29,033 bases of DNA from a virus, in IMG/VR virus record IMGVR_UViG_3300030117_002508, positions 1-29,033 of that record; one strand, written 5' to 3'. Of this stretch, positions 18,206 to 26,673 are shown in pieces (position 1 is the first letter of the stretch; each line of letters starts with the position of its first letter). Made by a program: the position numbers and the translations under genes. The notes beneath the pieces were generated by a model that worked only from the letters and a program-made list of their open reading frames with translations, ran no database searches and was not told the origin of the DNA.

Positions 18206-18235
18206 AAAAGGCCGAGGCCGAAGCCCCGGTCTTTT
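18206..18235 (-). terminator. Rho-independent terminator after the major capsid gene
   Basis: On the minus strand AAAAGACCGGGGC pairs with GCCTCGGCCTTTT around a TTCG loop. This gives 13 paired positions with one A-C mismatch and one G-U wobble. The stem ends in TTTT and continues TTTTATTTTATT, a good U-tract. It begins 8 bases past the capsid stop. Because the stem carries A-runs on one side and T-runs on the other, it could work in both directions, though no gene faces it from the left. Confidence 0.85.
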
Positions 18236-18243
18236 AAAGTTGA

Positions 18244-19728
18244 TTAGTTTAACAACATAAAGTTGTTAGCACCTTGTACTACTAAACATCTTTCAGATAA
18301 GTAGTTTACTTGCATCTTATCAATATCGCTTGTCACAGCGCCAACAGAACCAGTAATCCAAGTTTTGAATTTTCTACTTTCCATTTGCGAAGCTCTATAA
18401 CGAACGTGTAAGAATGGTCGCTTAAGGTTTTTACCTAGAATTTCATCGTAAACCGAAGATACACCAGCTGGAATCATAACACCTCGCACCGCGTTAACAG
18501 TATCTCTTGAGTTAATCGCCCCTCTTGTACCAGCGTCATTTAAATATTTCCAGTCAGACTTATAGAAATCATAAGAACCTCTTCGGAATCCAGAGAAACC
18601 TAAGTTAAGTGCCATGTCTTCTGAGTTGTTGAATACACCGTAAGATGTACCACCAGCACCGTAAGAATTCATTGAAGCTAACATGTCATCCATTGCTAAC
18701 GAAGTAGCTCTGTTTACAAACATCATGTTTTCTTCAATAGCACCTTGCTTGTCAAATTCTGCTAAGATAGCATCAAATTCAGCTAAATCAGTAGCAGCAT
18801 TGATACCAGTAATACCAGATGATTTGTTACCTCTATCTTCAATAGCTGAAAATAAACCTTCAGTACCTGTTGGTTTACCAGCTGCGAAAAGAGTAGCGTC
18901 AACATCTGAATTACCACTAGCCATTTGACCCTCAACCATTGTCATCTCTAAATGATCAGTAAAACGTGCTCTAGTATCACCTTCAGCTTTTAAATACCAT
19001 AAGTAACCGTTTTGTCCTTCTTCACCTGTAACTTCAACCCAACCAATCGCAGATGCATCAGATCCTGAAACCTGGTACATGTCTTTGATAATAACTGGTT
19101 TGTTGCTGTAAGATTTGAAAGATGGTTCGTTAGCTCTATCAAAACCAGTAACACCTTTTTTGAATTCAGAACCATAAACCATCATAGTTATATTATCTGA
19201 ATCACCAAAACCTGCGTTATCTAAGTGTTGGAAGTTGTAAGGTCTTACCACGATAAAATCTGTTGCAGAAGTATGTGCAGATGCGTCCGCCGCGCCTACA
19301 CAATCAATTACTGAAACATAACCTCTAACTGTTTTTCCAGCGCTTGAAGCTAATAAAACTGTATCACCAATTCTTACACCGTGGTCCGTACCAACATCTT
19401 GTCCATCAACATCTAAATCTAGTTGAACAGTACTAATGTTAGCAGTACCAACTGTACCCGTAAAAGTTAAGTGTAATCTACCTTGTTCTGACCAAACTAC
19501 TTGGTCTGAGGACATTGCCTCTTCTGCACCTACTTGATTTAAGAATCCAGAAACAGTTCTTTTTCCAAAGACTTCAGCTTCTTTTTCCATTAAATCAGGT
19601 AAATACTGTTGTGCCCAACCGTCAGCTCCTGAGCCGTCAGTTGTTGTAAAATCTAGATAATTTGTAGATAACGTAGCTTGTCTTGCCGCTGGCGTTACGT
19701 TCAAATTACCTCCTGGAGTAATTGCCAT
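18244..19728 (-). CDS. Major capsid protein (HK97 fold, crAss-like type)
   Basis: A 494-aa protein placed after the portal and scaffold-like genes and followed directly by a strong terminator, as expected for the most expressed late gene. The N-terminus (MAITPGGNLNVTPAARQATL) is followed by an acidic, Gly/Ala/Asp-rich beta region (about 85-175), then a core with EFDAILAEFDKQGAIEENMM, a G-rich loop and a C-terminal segment (RPFLHVRYRASQMESRKFKT, then WITGSVGAV). The closing LSERCLVVQGANNFMLLN resembles capsid C-termini of crAss-like and related marine phages. No maturation-protease cut site is obvious. Family assignment rests on size, position and remembered motifs. Confidence 0.8.
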   Translation of the reverse strand: MAITPGGNLNVTPAARQATLSTNYLDFTTTDGSGADGWAQQYLPDLMEKEAEVFGKRTVSGFLNQVGAEEAMSSDQVVWSEQGRLHLTFTGTVGTANISTVQLDLDVDGQDVGTDHGVRIGDTVLLASSAGKTVRGYVSVIDCVGAADASAHTSATDFIVVRPYNFQHLDNAGFGDSDNITMMVYGSEFKKGVTGFDRANEPSFKSYSNKPVIIKDMYQVSGSDASAIGWVEVTGEEGQNGYLWYLKAEGDTRARFTDHLEMTMVEGQMASGNSDVDATLFAAGKPTGTEGLFSAIEDRGNKSSGITGINAATDLAEFDAILAEFDKQGAIEENMMFVNRATSLAMDDMLASMNSYGAGGTSYGVFNNSEDMALNLGFSGFRRGSYDFYKSDWKYLNDAGTRGAINSRDTVNAVRGVMIPAGVSSVYDEILGKNLKRPFLHVRYRASQMESRKFKTWITGSVGAVTSDIDKMQVNYLSERCLVVQGANNFMLLN

Positions 19729-19748
19729 TTTGTAATAATTTTAAATTG

Positions 19749-21005
19749 TTAATTTTTGTTTTTAATTTTCCATTTAAAACTAGCAGAATTATCACCTAAC
19801 ACTTTGAACGTTGGACCACTAGTATTTTTAGTCTCGCCATGTGACTGTCGAGGATCCATACTAACGTTCTTAGACTTAGCAACACTATCTTTCATAGCAT
19901 CTGCTTTACCTTGTTCGTAAAAATGTTTTGCAATACTATCAGCGTTCATAGCTGTGTAAAGCGATTTGTGATAACCCTCAGCGTCTTTCAATGCGCCGTT
20001 TTCATCGAGAAACCTTCCCATGAACTCGTTAACATTACCGTGAGTTTCTTTAACCTTGTTAGCGTCATTAATATTAAACCTAAATCTTTTGTCTCCAACG
20101 TTATATTCAAAACCTTTGAATTTGTCTCCAAAAAACTTATTGGTTCTATTGTTAAAATTAGCCGCTAATGCTTCACTTTGCTTCTGCGTCTCTTCTGTAG
20201 TTTTTTTGTATCTATTAAAGAATTCAACCGCTTTTTGTTGTTCTGGTGTTAACCTTGAACCCGATTTAATTTCTTGATAGTACTTGGACTTTAGCCCGTC
20301 CAGATGGCTTTTAGCGCTGGCAACTTGCTCTTTTAGCGCTAATTTTTTTCTTCTTATATCTTTTTCGTCATCTACTTCTTCGTCATAAGAGAAGTTATCT
20401 TCCATTAGGAAGTTAATTTCATCATCATCTAAATGACTTTTTGTAGCTTTGTAATATTCTCTTAACAAAGACTTGTCGTCTAGTTTACTGTAATCCTGAG
20501 TTAGTTTAACATAGTCAACCAAATCACCACCTGTGTCATTCATAAAATCAATTAATTTTTGAATGTTCTCAGGTAAGGGTTGTCCAGTTTCTTTTGATTC
20601 AGCTATAGCTTGTTCTGCTTTATCGGCTATTTTTTCAACCTCATCTTTTACTTTTTTCTCAGTTATTTCTTCTACAGCTGGCGTTTCTTGTGTTTCTGCT
20701 TCCGGCTGTACTTTTTTTTGTTCTTGTGGGGCGTCGGCATTTTCAGGCTCTGCAACCACTCCGCTGTCGTCAGCGTTATCTTCTTTAGTTTCATTTTCCT
20801 CTGGTTTTGGTGGTTTACTTAAATCTACTTTATAAACATCACTTTTAACTTCTTGTGATTTAAATTTTCCTAAATCAACTTTCGTAACGTTTTCTTTTGG
20901 TTTTTCTTCAGTTTTAGGTGTTTCTTTAACAACATTTTCATCACCTGGATCTTGTTGATTACTTTCTACAATCTCCTCTACTATTTGTTCGTTTTTTTCT
21001 TCCAT
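19749..21005 (-). CDS. Probable capsid scaffolding protein
   Basis: A 418-aa highly charged protein between portal and capsid genes. Residues 1 to about 130 are acidic, Pro/Glu/Lys-rich and surely disordered, with a short repeat KVDLGK (42) and KVDLSK (59). The centre (about 200-290) is helical and coiled-coil-like. The C-terminus is basic (TFKVLGDNSASFKWKIKNKN), as in scaffolds that contact capsid subunits through a basic tail. This composition, the gene order and the lack of any enzyme motif support a scaffold that shapes the procapsid and then leaves. It could alternatively be a minor head protein. The start follows an A/T leader shared with the 276-aa gene. Confidence 0.7.
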   Translation of the reverse strand: MEEKNEQIVEEIVESNQQDPGDENVVKETPKTEEKPKENVTKVDLGKFKSQEVKSDVYKVDLSKPPKPEENETKEDNADDSGVVAEPENADAPQEQKKVQPEAETQETPAVEEITEKKVKDEVEKIADKAEQAIAESKETGQPLPENIQKLIDFMNDTGGDLVDYVKLTQDYSKLDDKSLLREYYKATKSHLDDDEINFLMEDNFSYDEEVDDEKDIRRKKLALKEQVASAKSHLDGLKSKYYQEIKSGSRLTPEQQKAVEFFNRYKKTTEETQKQSEALAANFNNRTNKFFGDKFKGFEYNVGDKRFRFNINDANKVKETHGNVNEFMGRFLDENGALKDAEGYHKSLYTAMNADSIAKHFYEQGKADAMKDSVAKSKNVSMDPRQSHGETKNTSGPTFKVLGDNSASFKWKIKNKN

Positions 21006-21023
21006 AATATAATATAATAATAA
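21002..21023 (-). promoter_or_regulatory. A/T-repeat translation leader of the scaffold gene
   Basis: The minus-strand bases before and across the start (TATTATATTATATTATGG) are identical to those at the 276-aa gene. There is no purine-rich Shine-Dalgarno element in the 27-base gap after the portal stop. Confidence 0.45.
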
Positions 21024-21032
21024 TTAATAATT

Positions 21033-23423
21033 TTATAAACTAAAACCCGTACCTAATATATCATTACCTGTTGACTCAAAGTTTTTAGGTGGTTTATTGT
21101 TTAGTTTTTGGTCAATCATTTCGCTCTGATGTGTAGATTGAACTTTTAATCTATCATCTTTACGATTTTCCTTCATTGCTTCTTTAGATTTAGCACCATC
21201 GGTTTCTAATTGTTTCAATTGCATTTGAAGTTGGAACTCATGATTCATTAACTCTTTCTTCAATAAAAAGTCATGTTCGTTTTTACTTTTTTCAATCTCT
21301 GCTTTAGCTGTTTCAAATTGCGTGTCTGTTTGTACTTTAGCTTGCGCTTTTTGCATTTCCATTTGAGCAGCTTGAGCTTGTGCTTGCATATTAGCTTCAG
21401 ATTGAGCTTGTATATTTTCTTGTTGTATACGCTGATCTCTTTCTTGCTTTTTTCTTCTGCGTATTTTTAACAATTGATTTGCTAGTTTAATATTTTTAAT
21501 ATCTCTTAAATCAATAGCATCGTCTAAATCAATTATATTTTGCTGTAGCGCCATTTGAATATTATTTTCTAACATTGATCTTTCTTCATCATCTGGTTGT
21601 AATGTTAAAAATATTCCAAAATCATACAAATGTAATTCACTCATTTCTTTTAACGTAGCTACATTATGATTACCTATTGATTGTATAAAAGCTTCTTTTG
21701 TTGGTGAGTACTCTATAATGTCAGATATTCTAAGTGATAAACATTCAGCAACTGAAGAGGTTAAAAATAATCCAGATTGTAATATATGTCTTGTTGCTGT
21801 ATTACTATTTGCAGCCGCCATCTTCTGTAAACCAACTAATGAATCAGGATCTGGTGTTCCAGAAGCAGCTTCGTTAAGACCAGTTACGTCCCTTATCATT
21901 TGTAAATAATAATTATAATTACCTATAAGAGCTTGTAATTTGTTTCCACCACTTCCAGCTTGTATTTCTTGAATAGGCACTTTACCTGGGTTCATATCAC
22001 CTTCTTGAGTAAGTGATCTACCTATAACACTACCTGTTTGGAAGAACATGTTTAAAGCTTCTTGCGGATTATAATTAGTTCCGTTACCTAAATCTATTTC
22101 AGCTAAACCATCAGCGTCTAAATAAACACCGTCTGGAATCATACGGGATAATACTTGTTGTATTTTTAAATGAGTTAGTTGTATCATGTCCGCAAAACCA
22201 GTTATACGTTTTACTAGCGACTCTATTCTACCCTCATACATTCTAGGAGCAACTATACTATAATTCATTTTAACTTTACTATAATCACTTTTTGGCCTCA
22301 TCATATTTTTAGCCATCTCCCATTTAAGCAATTTTTTAGTACCTAATATATAAGCGCCTTCGTAAAGAGTTTCTATAGATCTCATTAGTTTGCTAAACTC
22401 TCCTTCCATTCCTTCTGGTGGATTAAATGTATCATCTTTCTCTAATACTTTTTCACCACCAGTTGGCCCTTCTTTTAATTTATAAACCTCATTCATGTAG
22501 GTTTTGTAATTAAAATATAATACTTTTATTTTGTTGGTATCTTCTTTTATATTGTTACTATATCTAGCGTGGTTATTATCTCCAGTTTTTACTATTTCTT
22601 CAAGATCATCATGTTTAAGATGTGGAAATTGTTTTGCTAGTTCGTTAATAGGTATTTCTTTAACCTCACCAACATAATATATATCGTCAAAATAAGGAGA
22701 TTCCGTATAAGAATAAACTAAATTAGCAGGATCAACATAATCTATTGTAACACCTTCAGATGTATTAAAACAAGTTTTAACAGCACCTATACCAATAGTT
22801 GTAAGATCATAGTAAAATCTTCTTCTTATCAACTCGTATTTATTTCCTTCAAACAAAGTGTTTAAAGCTTGTTCTTCTGCTATTTCTACGGCTTGCTTAT
22901 AGTTTAACTGCATGTGCAGCTCTAATTCTTCTACAGTATCTGGAAGTTCTTCCTTTGGATCTGATTTAGAAAGATTAAAACCAAACTCATCTTGCACAAA
23001 AGCATGAAACTCTTTTAAACGCATATCTCGCATTATATTTTCCATATATTCGGTTCTTTTACTAACACCATATGGATCTTGAGAGTAGGCTTTTATATCA
23101 TAAGCTCTTTCGGCCATACCATTAACAACTATGTCAACAAACTTAGGTATAATTGGCACTGGCTTCCAATCTAAATTAAGATAGGACAAATCACCATTAA
23201 TAGATAACTCATCCTTATATTTTTGAATTGACTGCTCTCCTCTTGCGTATAATCTTAACTTATGAAAATCGTTTTTATTAGCTACATATCTATTTCTTGT
23301 GTTATCTTTTTTAAACCACTCTTCTTCTATAGCTTTTGCTACTTTAAGACCATACTCATAGCTCATCTTTTCGATATCGCTTACTACTTGACTAGGAAAA
23401 TAGCTGTTAACAGATTGTGCCAT
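21033..23423 (-). CDS. Portal protein
   Basis: A 796-aa protein directly after TerL (stop and start 2 bases apart). The N-terminal half contains a typical portal wing/stem pattern: DFHKLRLYARGEQSIQKY, then KFVDIVVNGMAERAYDIKAY and YELIRRRFYYDLTTIGIGAV with VDPANLVYSYTESPY. A later block has MIQLTHLKIQQVLSRMIPDG and VTGLNEAASGTPDPDSLVG, which fits the crown-proximal region. From about residue 649 to 760 there is a long Gln/Lys/Glu/Ala coiled coil, consistent with an extended barrel. The last residues are GNDILGTGFSL. The dodecameric portal would sit at one capsid vertex and bind TerL and the adaptor protein. Assignment rests on size, neighbours and family resemblance. Confidence 0.85.
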   Translation of the reverse strand: MAQSVNSYFPSQVVSDIEKMSYEYGLKVAKAIEEEWFKKDNTRNRYVANKNDFHKLRLYARGEQSIQKYKDELSINGDLSYLNLDWKPVPIIPKFVDIVVNGMAERAYDIKAYSQDPYGVSKRTEYMENIMRDMRLKEFHAFVQDEFGFNLSKSDPKEELPDTVEELELHMQLNYKQAVEIAEEQALNTLFEGNKYELIRRRFYYDLTTIGIGAVKTCFNTSEGVTIDYVDPANLVYSYTESPYFDDIYYVGEVKEIPINELAKQFPHLKHDDLEEIVKTGDNNHARYSNNIKEDTNKIKVLYFNYKTYMNEVYKLKEGPTGGEKVLEKDDTFNPPEGMEGEFSKLMRSIETLYEGAYILGTKKLLKWEMAKNMMRPKSDYSKVKMNYSIVAPRMYEGRIESLVKRITGFADMIQLTHLKIQQVLSRMIPDGVYLDADGLAEIDLGNGTNYNPQEALNMFFQTGSVIGRSLTQEGDMNPGKVPIQEIQAGSGGNKLQALIGNYNYYLQMIRDVTGLNEAASGTPDPDSLVGLQKMAAANSNTATRHILQSGLFLTSSVAECLSLRISDIIEYSPTKEAFIQSIGNHNVATLKEMSELHLYDFGIFLTLQPDDEERSMLENNIQMALQQNIIDLDDAIDLRDIKNIKLANQLLKIRRRKKQERDQRIQQENIQAQSEANMQAQAQAAQMEMQKAQAKVQTDTQFETAKAEIEKSKNEHDFLLKKELMNHEFQLQMQLKQLETDGAKSKEAMKENRKDDRLKVQSTHQSEMIDQKLNNKPPKNFESTGNDILGTGFSL

Positions 23424-23425
23424 AT

Positions 23426-25639
23426 TTATTTTTTAATTATTGATGTGTTACCACGATTATTATAAGTGGCAATATTTATATTTAACTTTGGTTTTTCAAC
23501 CTTAGGATTTGGCGCGTACAAATGTCTATTGTTTGCCATTATTGCCAAACCACTACTTATCGTTGCATCATGCTTAGTTCTCTTTGTGATGTCAAACCTA
23601 CTCCAATCGTTCAATAGTTCATTGAAGTATAAATCACCTACTGTTCCATCTTGTTTTATACCTACATGATCTTGGATGTACATTTCAATAGCAGCAGCAT
23701 GAGCTTGCTTTATATCTTCACTAGAGTTGGGTATACCACCCACTTCTTTTTCTGCTACAGATAATTTATTCCAAATTTTATCAGGTCGATTCATGCTAAA
23801 ACCTCTATATCCTCTACGTCTTAAATAGTATAAGAGACGAGGTTTATTATTCTCTGCGAGTATAGGCATCCCGTAAAATACTAATGCCATTAGAACGTCC
23901 TCAAAGAATATCTCTGCCGTAGGTGGTCTTGATAAATATTCTAAAAAGAAACTATTTGCTGGAGCATCTTCCATACTAAACCTGGTTAAGCCGTGTAATG
24001 CTCCCTTGGATCCTTCTCCATCTACAGTTCCTGATATATCGTAAGAGTCACAACCAAACGCCCCCATGTGTTCGTTACCAGGATATTTAACACCATTTTT
24101 AAGTATTACCCTATTTTGTAGTTGTTGAGGTGGAACCCAACTAACTTTAAATCTACCTTTTGGATCTGGATAGAATATTACTTGTGAATCTTTAACTCCA
24201 TTTACCCATTGAAAATTACCAGTAGTAATTCCAAGCGTTCTAGACATTTCTTCATTGTAATCTATCTGTTCGTATATTTTTATAAGATTAAATATACTAT
24301 TTTTTGTTTCATCTCTAAACGCGTGTTCTTCTGTTCTTGGAAACTGACGATAAAACTCATTTAAAGCATCTTGATCGTCTTTTAAACCATCTACTTCGTT
24401 TTGCCAATTATCTATTACACCTACGTCTATTAATTCACCGTCTGGGGCAAGCACGTTTGTGTCAGGAGTAGTGAATACTGGAATTCCATGCTCATCAATA
24501 AATCCTTCGTAGTTCCATTCCATTGGGATAAACAAAGAGTATAAACCAGATTTTGTCTGACCATTTCTATTTCTTTTAGTGACATCTGATGCATTGTATA
24601 GTTTTTTAAAGTTATCACCTCCTTTATCTAAAGCGTTTGATGTTGACCCCATCATACACTTGCCTACTATTCTACTACCTAATCTTAAACAAGTTTTTGT
24701 AACCCTCCAGTTATTTAATATATTATCGGGTCTTTCCCATTTACCACTCTCATCGTGTACCAATAAGTTTAGTTTTTCACCGTCATAACTATTATCACCA
24801 GTGTTCTTCCAATCAATAGTTGTATCTAAACCTTGTATATCTTCTAACTGTTCGTTAGCTGTTATTTTTTTTCTTGTAAACTTACTAGCTGGTACTCTAT
24901 AGGCTAATTCTGATTTTGGCCTATCCATACCATCTTGTATTGGTTTAAAGAAAAACGGGTAGTTTATACTAATCGGTACTACTTTGTCTGTAAACATCTT
25001 TTTAGCATCAGCACCTGTTTTAGATAGTATCCCATATCTACTATCACTTGCAAGAGTGGCTAAATTAACTGTTTCTGCAGATGACATAAACGAAAATCCT
25101 GATCTTCTGTTCTTTAGGTAGCACATGCCATAACATCGTTTATCCGCCTTGCAGGCTTCCCAGAATATATAAAACAATCTGTTTGCCTCTCTAAAATCTG
25201 GAGCACCTACATCTATTTTACTCCATTGAAGATACATGTAATGCGTACCGGTTAAATAAGTTGGTTTTCCATTATTAGTAAACCAAAACCCCTCATCTCT
25301 TCTTTTAAACTCTTCGTCTATATAATCATACCACTGCTCTTTTTGCTCTTCTGGATATGATCTCCAATCAAATATATTTTTTAACCTATTTAATTCTTTT
25401 GGTTGTTCTTGTTTTACCCATTTATTTAACTTGCTTTTATGCACTTGCCGTGGCACTTTTGGCAACGCAATTCGCAAATTTTGTATTTCAAGTATTTCAC
25501 CAATTTGTCCAGTTTTTGATATAACCACGACATCGTGTTCTTTATCATATCCATATTTCCATTTTTTAGATTTATTAAGACGACTAATGGTTGTCTTTTT
25601 AATTGGTTCAATTGTTTTAACTAAATTTTGCTCGTACAT
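23426..25639 (-). CDS. terL: Terminase large subunit (ATPase-nuclease)
   Basis: A 737-aa packaging motor. The ATPase part shows LKNRRSGFS (175-183) at the Walker A site, where the usual GKS/GKT lysine is Phe182. LLVHDE (292-297) is Walker B with catalytic Glu297, and GSTSN (331-335) fits the coupling motif. The nuclease part shows candidate metal-binding acids: Asp531 (GCDSYDISGT), Glu580/Asp581 (EIFFEDVL) and Asp691 (KHDATISSGLAIM). The start overlaps the upstream TAA by one base (TAATG), implying coupling to the 92-aa gene. Length matches crAss-like and marine relatives, which are longer than T4 gp17. The deviant Walker A suggests that Arg178 or Arg179 or Lys176 contacts phosphate. Confidence 0.9.
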   Translation of the reverse strand: MYEQNLVKTIEPIKKTTISRLNKSKKWKYGYDKEHDVVVISKTGQIGEILEIQNLRIALPKVPRQVHKSKLNKWVKQEQPKELNRLKNIFDWRSYPEEQKEQWYDYIDEEFKRRDEGFWFTNNGKPTYLTGTHYMYLQWSKIDVGAPDFREANRLFYIFWEACKADKRCYGMCYLKNRRSGFSFMSSAETVNLATLASDSRYGILSKTGADAKKMFTDKVVPISINYPFFFKPIQDGMDRPKSELAYRVPASKFTRKKITANEQLEDIQGLDTTIDWKNTGDNSYDGEKLNLLVHDESGKWERPDNILNNWRVTKTCLRLGSRIVGKCMMGSTSNALDKGGDNFKKLYNASDVTKRNRNGQTKSGLYSLFIPMEWNYEGFIDEHGIPVFTTPDTNVLAPDGELIDVGVIDNWQNEVDGLKDDQDALNEFYRQFPRTEEHAFRDETKNSIFNLIKIYEQIDYNEEMSRTLGITTGNFQWVNGVKDSQVIFYPDPKGRFKVSWVPPQQLQNRVILKNGVKYPGNEHMGAFGCDSYDISGTVDGEGSKGALHGLTRFSMEDAPANSFFLEYLSRPPTAEIFFEDVLMALVFYGMPILAENNKPRLLYYLRRRGYRGFSMNRPDKIWNKLSVAEKEVGGIPNSSEDIKQAHAAAIEMYIQDHVGIKQDGTVGDLYFNELLNDWSRFDITKRTKHDATISSGLAIMANNRHLYAPNPKVEKPKLNINIATYNNRGNTSIIKK

Positions 25640-25917
25640 TACTTAGATCTGCCTTCTGCGAATCCTTTAAAAGCTTTTTTCTCTGTCTTTTCAGGTGTTT
25701 TTCCCTCAAGCAGGTTTTCTTCTTCTTGGATTCTGTTAAGTATTTCAAATGCGTCAAATATAGCTAGTTTTTTAGTAGCTGCTGCGTTTTTCAGTCTATC
25801 AGCTGACACGTCGTCTTCTGTATTAGTAATAATCTTTTCTTCTGCTACTTTGATTAATTCATCAACTGCTTTCCGCCCAGCTTGGATTATATTCTTCTTC
25901 GTCTCCTTGATACTCAT
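25639..25917 (-). CDS. Small helical protein, candidate terminase small subunit
   Basis: A 92-aa, all-helical, Lys/Glu-rich protein (KKNIIQAGRKAVDELIKVAE, then ADRLKNAAATKKLAIFDAFE). It sits directly before terL and overlaps it by one base (TAATG). Small terminase subunits are usually encoded here and bind the packaging site as oligomers. Against this, the protein is short, and no clear helix-turn-helix can be named. Its start overlaps the end of the 196-aa gene by 56 bases in another frame. No other Met lies in the frame, so the overlap is real unless a non-ATG start is used. Confidence 0.55.
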   Translation of the reverse strand: MSIKETKKNIIQAGRKAVDELIKVAEEKIITNTEDDVSADRLKNAAATKKLAIFDAFEILNRIQEEENLLEGKTPEKTEKKAFKGFAEGRSK

Positions 25918-26452
25918 ATTTAATTGTAATAAATTGTGTCATAACTCTATATAGACGTTCTTTGTCTATAATAAACTCATATTCGCTATTAGGTGTAAAA
26001 CCCACTAGTTCGCCTTTTTTAAAACTACCGTCAGAATGTTTTACAACACCAACCAAAGGCATTTCTGGATTATAACTTAATATACGCTTGTTCAAAAGTG
26101 GTTTAACAAAACAATAACCTTTTGGTGTTATCCACTCTTTATTTCTTTTGTATAAGAATATTTGATCGCTATTTACTAAATAAGTTGATTCATCAAAATA
26201 ACTTCTACTATTCTTCTCTTCAGCATTTACATTGTGCCACCGTCTAAAAACATTATGGTGCACTACAACTGTATCACCTGGTTTTATATCTGTATCACCA
26301 ATAATAGGGGTTGATATAACAATAGCTTCTCTATTAACATATTGATGGTTAAATATTTCAGTGTTAAGTATTAACTCCGAATCACCAACTTTTTTTTTAT
26401 TATTATATCTTTCTCCTTTTGGTGTTACAACAAAGTTGTAAACACTCTTCAT
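25862..26452 (-). CDS. Tandem GroES-like co-chaperonin candidate
   Basis: A 196-aa protein that reads as two GroES-like barrels. Barrel 1 (about 4-103) has VYNFVVTPKG, AIVISTPIIG, DIKPGDTVVVHH (55-66) and YLVNSDQIFLYK (91-102). Barrel 2 (about 107-180) has ITPKGYCFVKPL, LVGVVKHSDG, SFKKGELVGF (143-152) and ERLYRVMTQFITI. Both copy the GroES order of R/K-start strand, G-x-V loop, V-K-x-GD/E-x-V-x-F strand and the final Y/E-x-L-x-x-x-x-D-I-L strand. A hydrophobic tripeptide (LIL, 27-29) lies where the mobile loop would be. If correct, it would help chaperonin fold capsid protein, as T4 gp31 does. This is motif inference; an unrelated beta-barrel protein is possible. The stop is TGA. Confidence 0.5.
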   Translation of the reverse strand: MKSVYNFVVTPKGERYNNKKKVGDSELILNTEIFNHQYVNREAIVISTPIIGDTDIKPGDTVVVHHNVFRRWHNVNAEEKNSRSYFDESTYLVNSDQIFLYKRNKEWITPKGYCFVKPLLNKRILSYNPEMPLVGVVKHSDGSFKKGELVGFTPNSEYEFIIDKERLYRVMTQFITIKYEYQGDEEEYNPSWAESS

Positions 26453-26673
26453 TAGTATTCTAGATTATATTCTACAGATACAGCCATGTTTTTATTAAAG
26501 TCTTTCCATGGTAAAACATTTTGATCTTTTTTGATATATATAGAATATTTTTCTTTTTCTTCTAAAATATCACAGATCTTGTGACCGCCGTAAACTTCTT
26601 GACCAACCGCATAATGCATTGCATCGTTTTTATAATCTTTACCAACACTAATCTTTCTTATCAGCTTTGCCAT
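26452..26673 (-). CDS. Small conserved hypothetical protein
   Basis: A 73-aa protein with a likely small beta-barrel: a basic start (MAKLIRKISVGKDYKNDAMH), a G-rich turn (VGQEVYGGHKI), two strands (KYSIYIKKDQNVLPWKDF) and a closing strand (VSVEYNLEY). It overlaps the 105-aa gene by 26 bases and its stop overlaps the next start by one base (TAATG), so it belongs to a tightly coupled run leading to terL. I do not recognise a function. Confidence 0.65.
   Translation of the reverse strand: MAKLIRKISVGKDYKNDAMHYAVGQEVYGGHKICDILEEKEKYSIYIKKDQNVLPWKDFNKNMAVSVEYNLEY

Noticed and set aside
20563-20835. Overlapping plus-strand Cys/Ser/Phe-rich frames with membrane-like runs
   Set aside because: They are reverse readings of the Glu/Lys/Pro-rich scaffold N-terminus, where GAA and AAA codons read as TTC and TTT.
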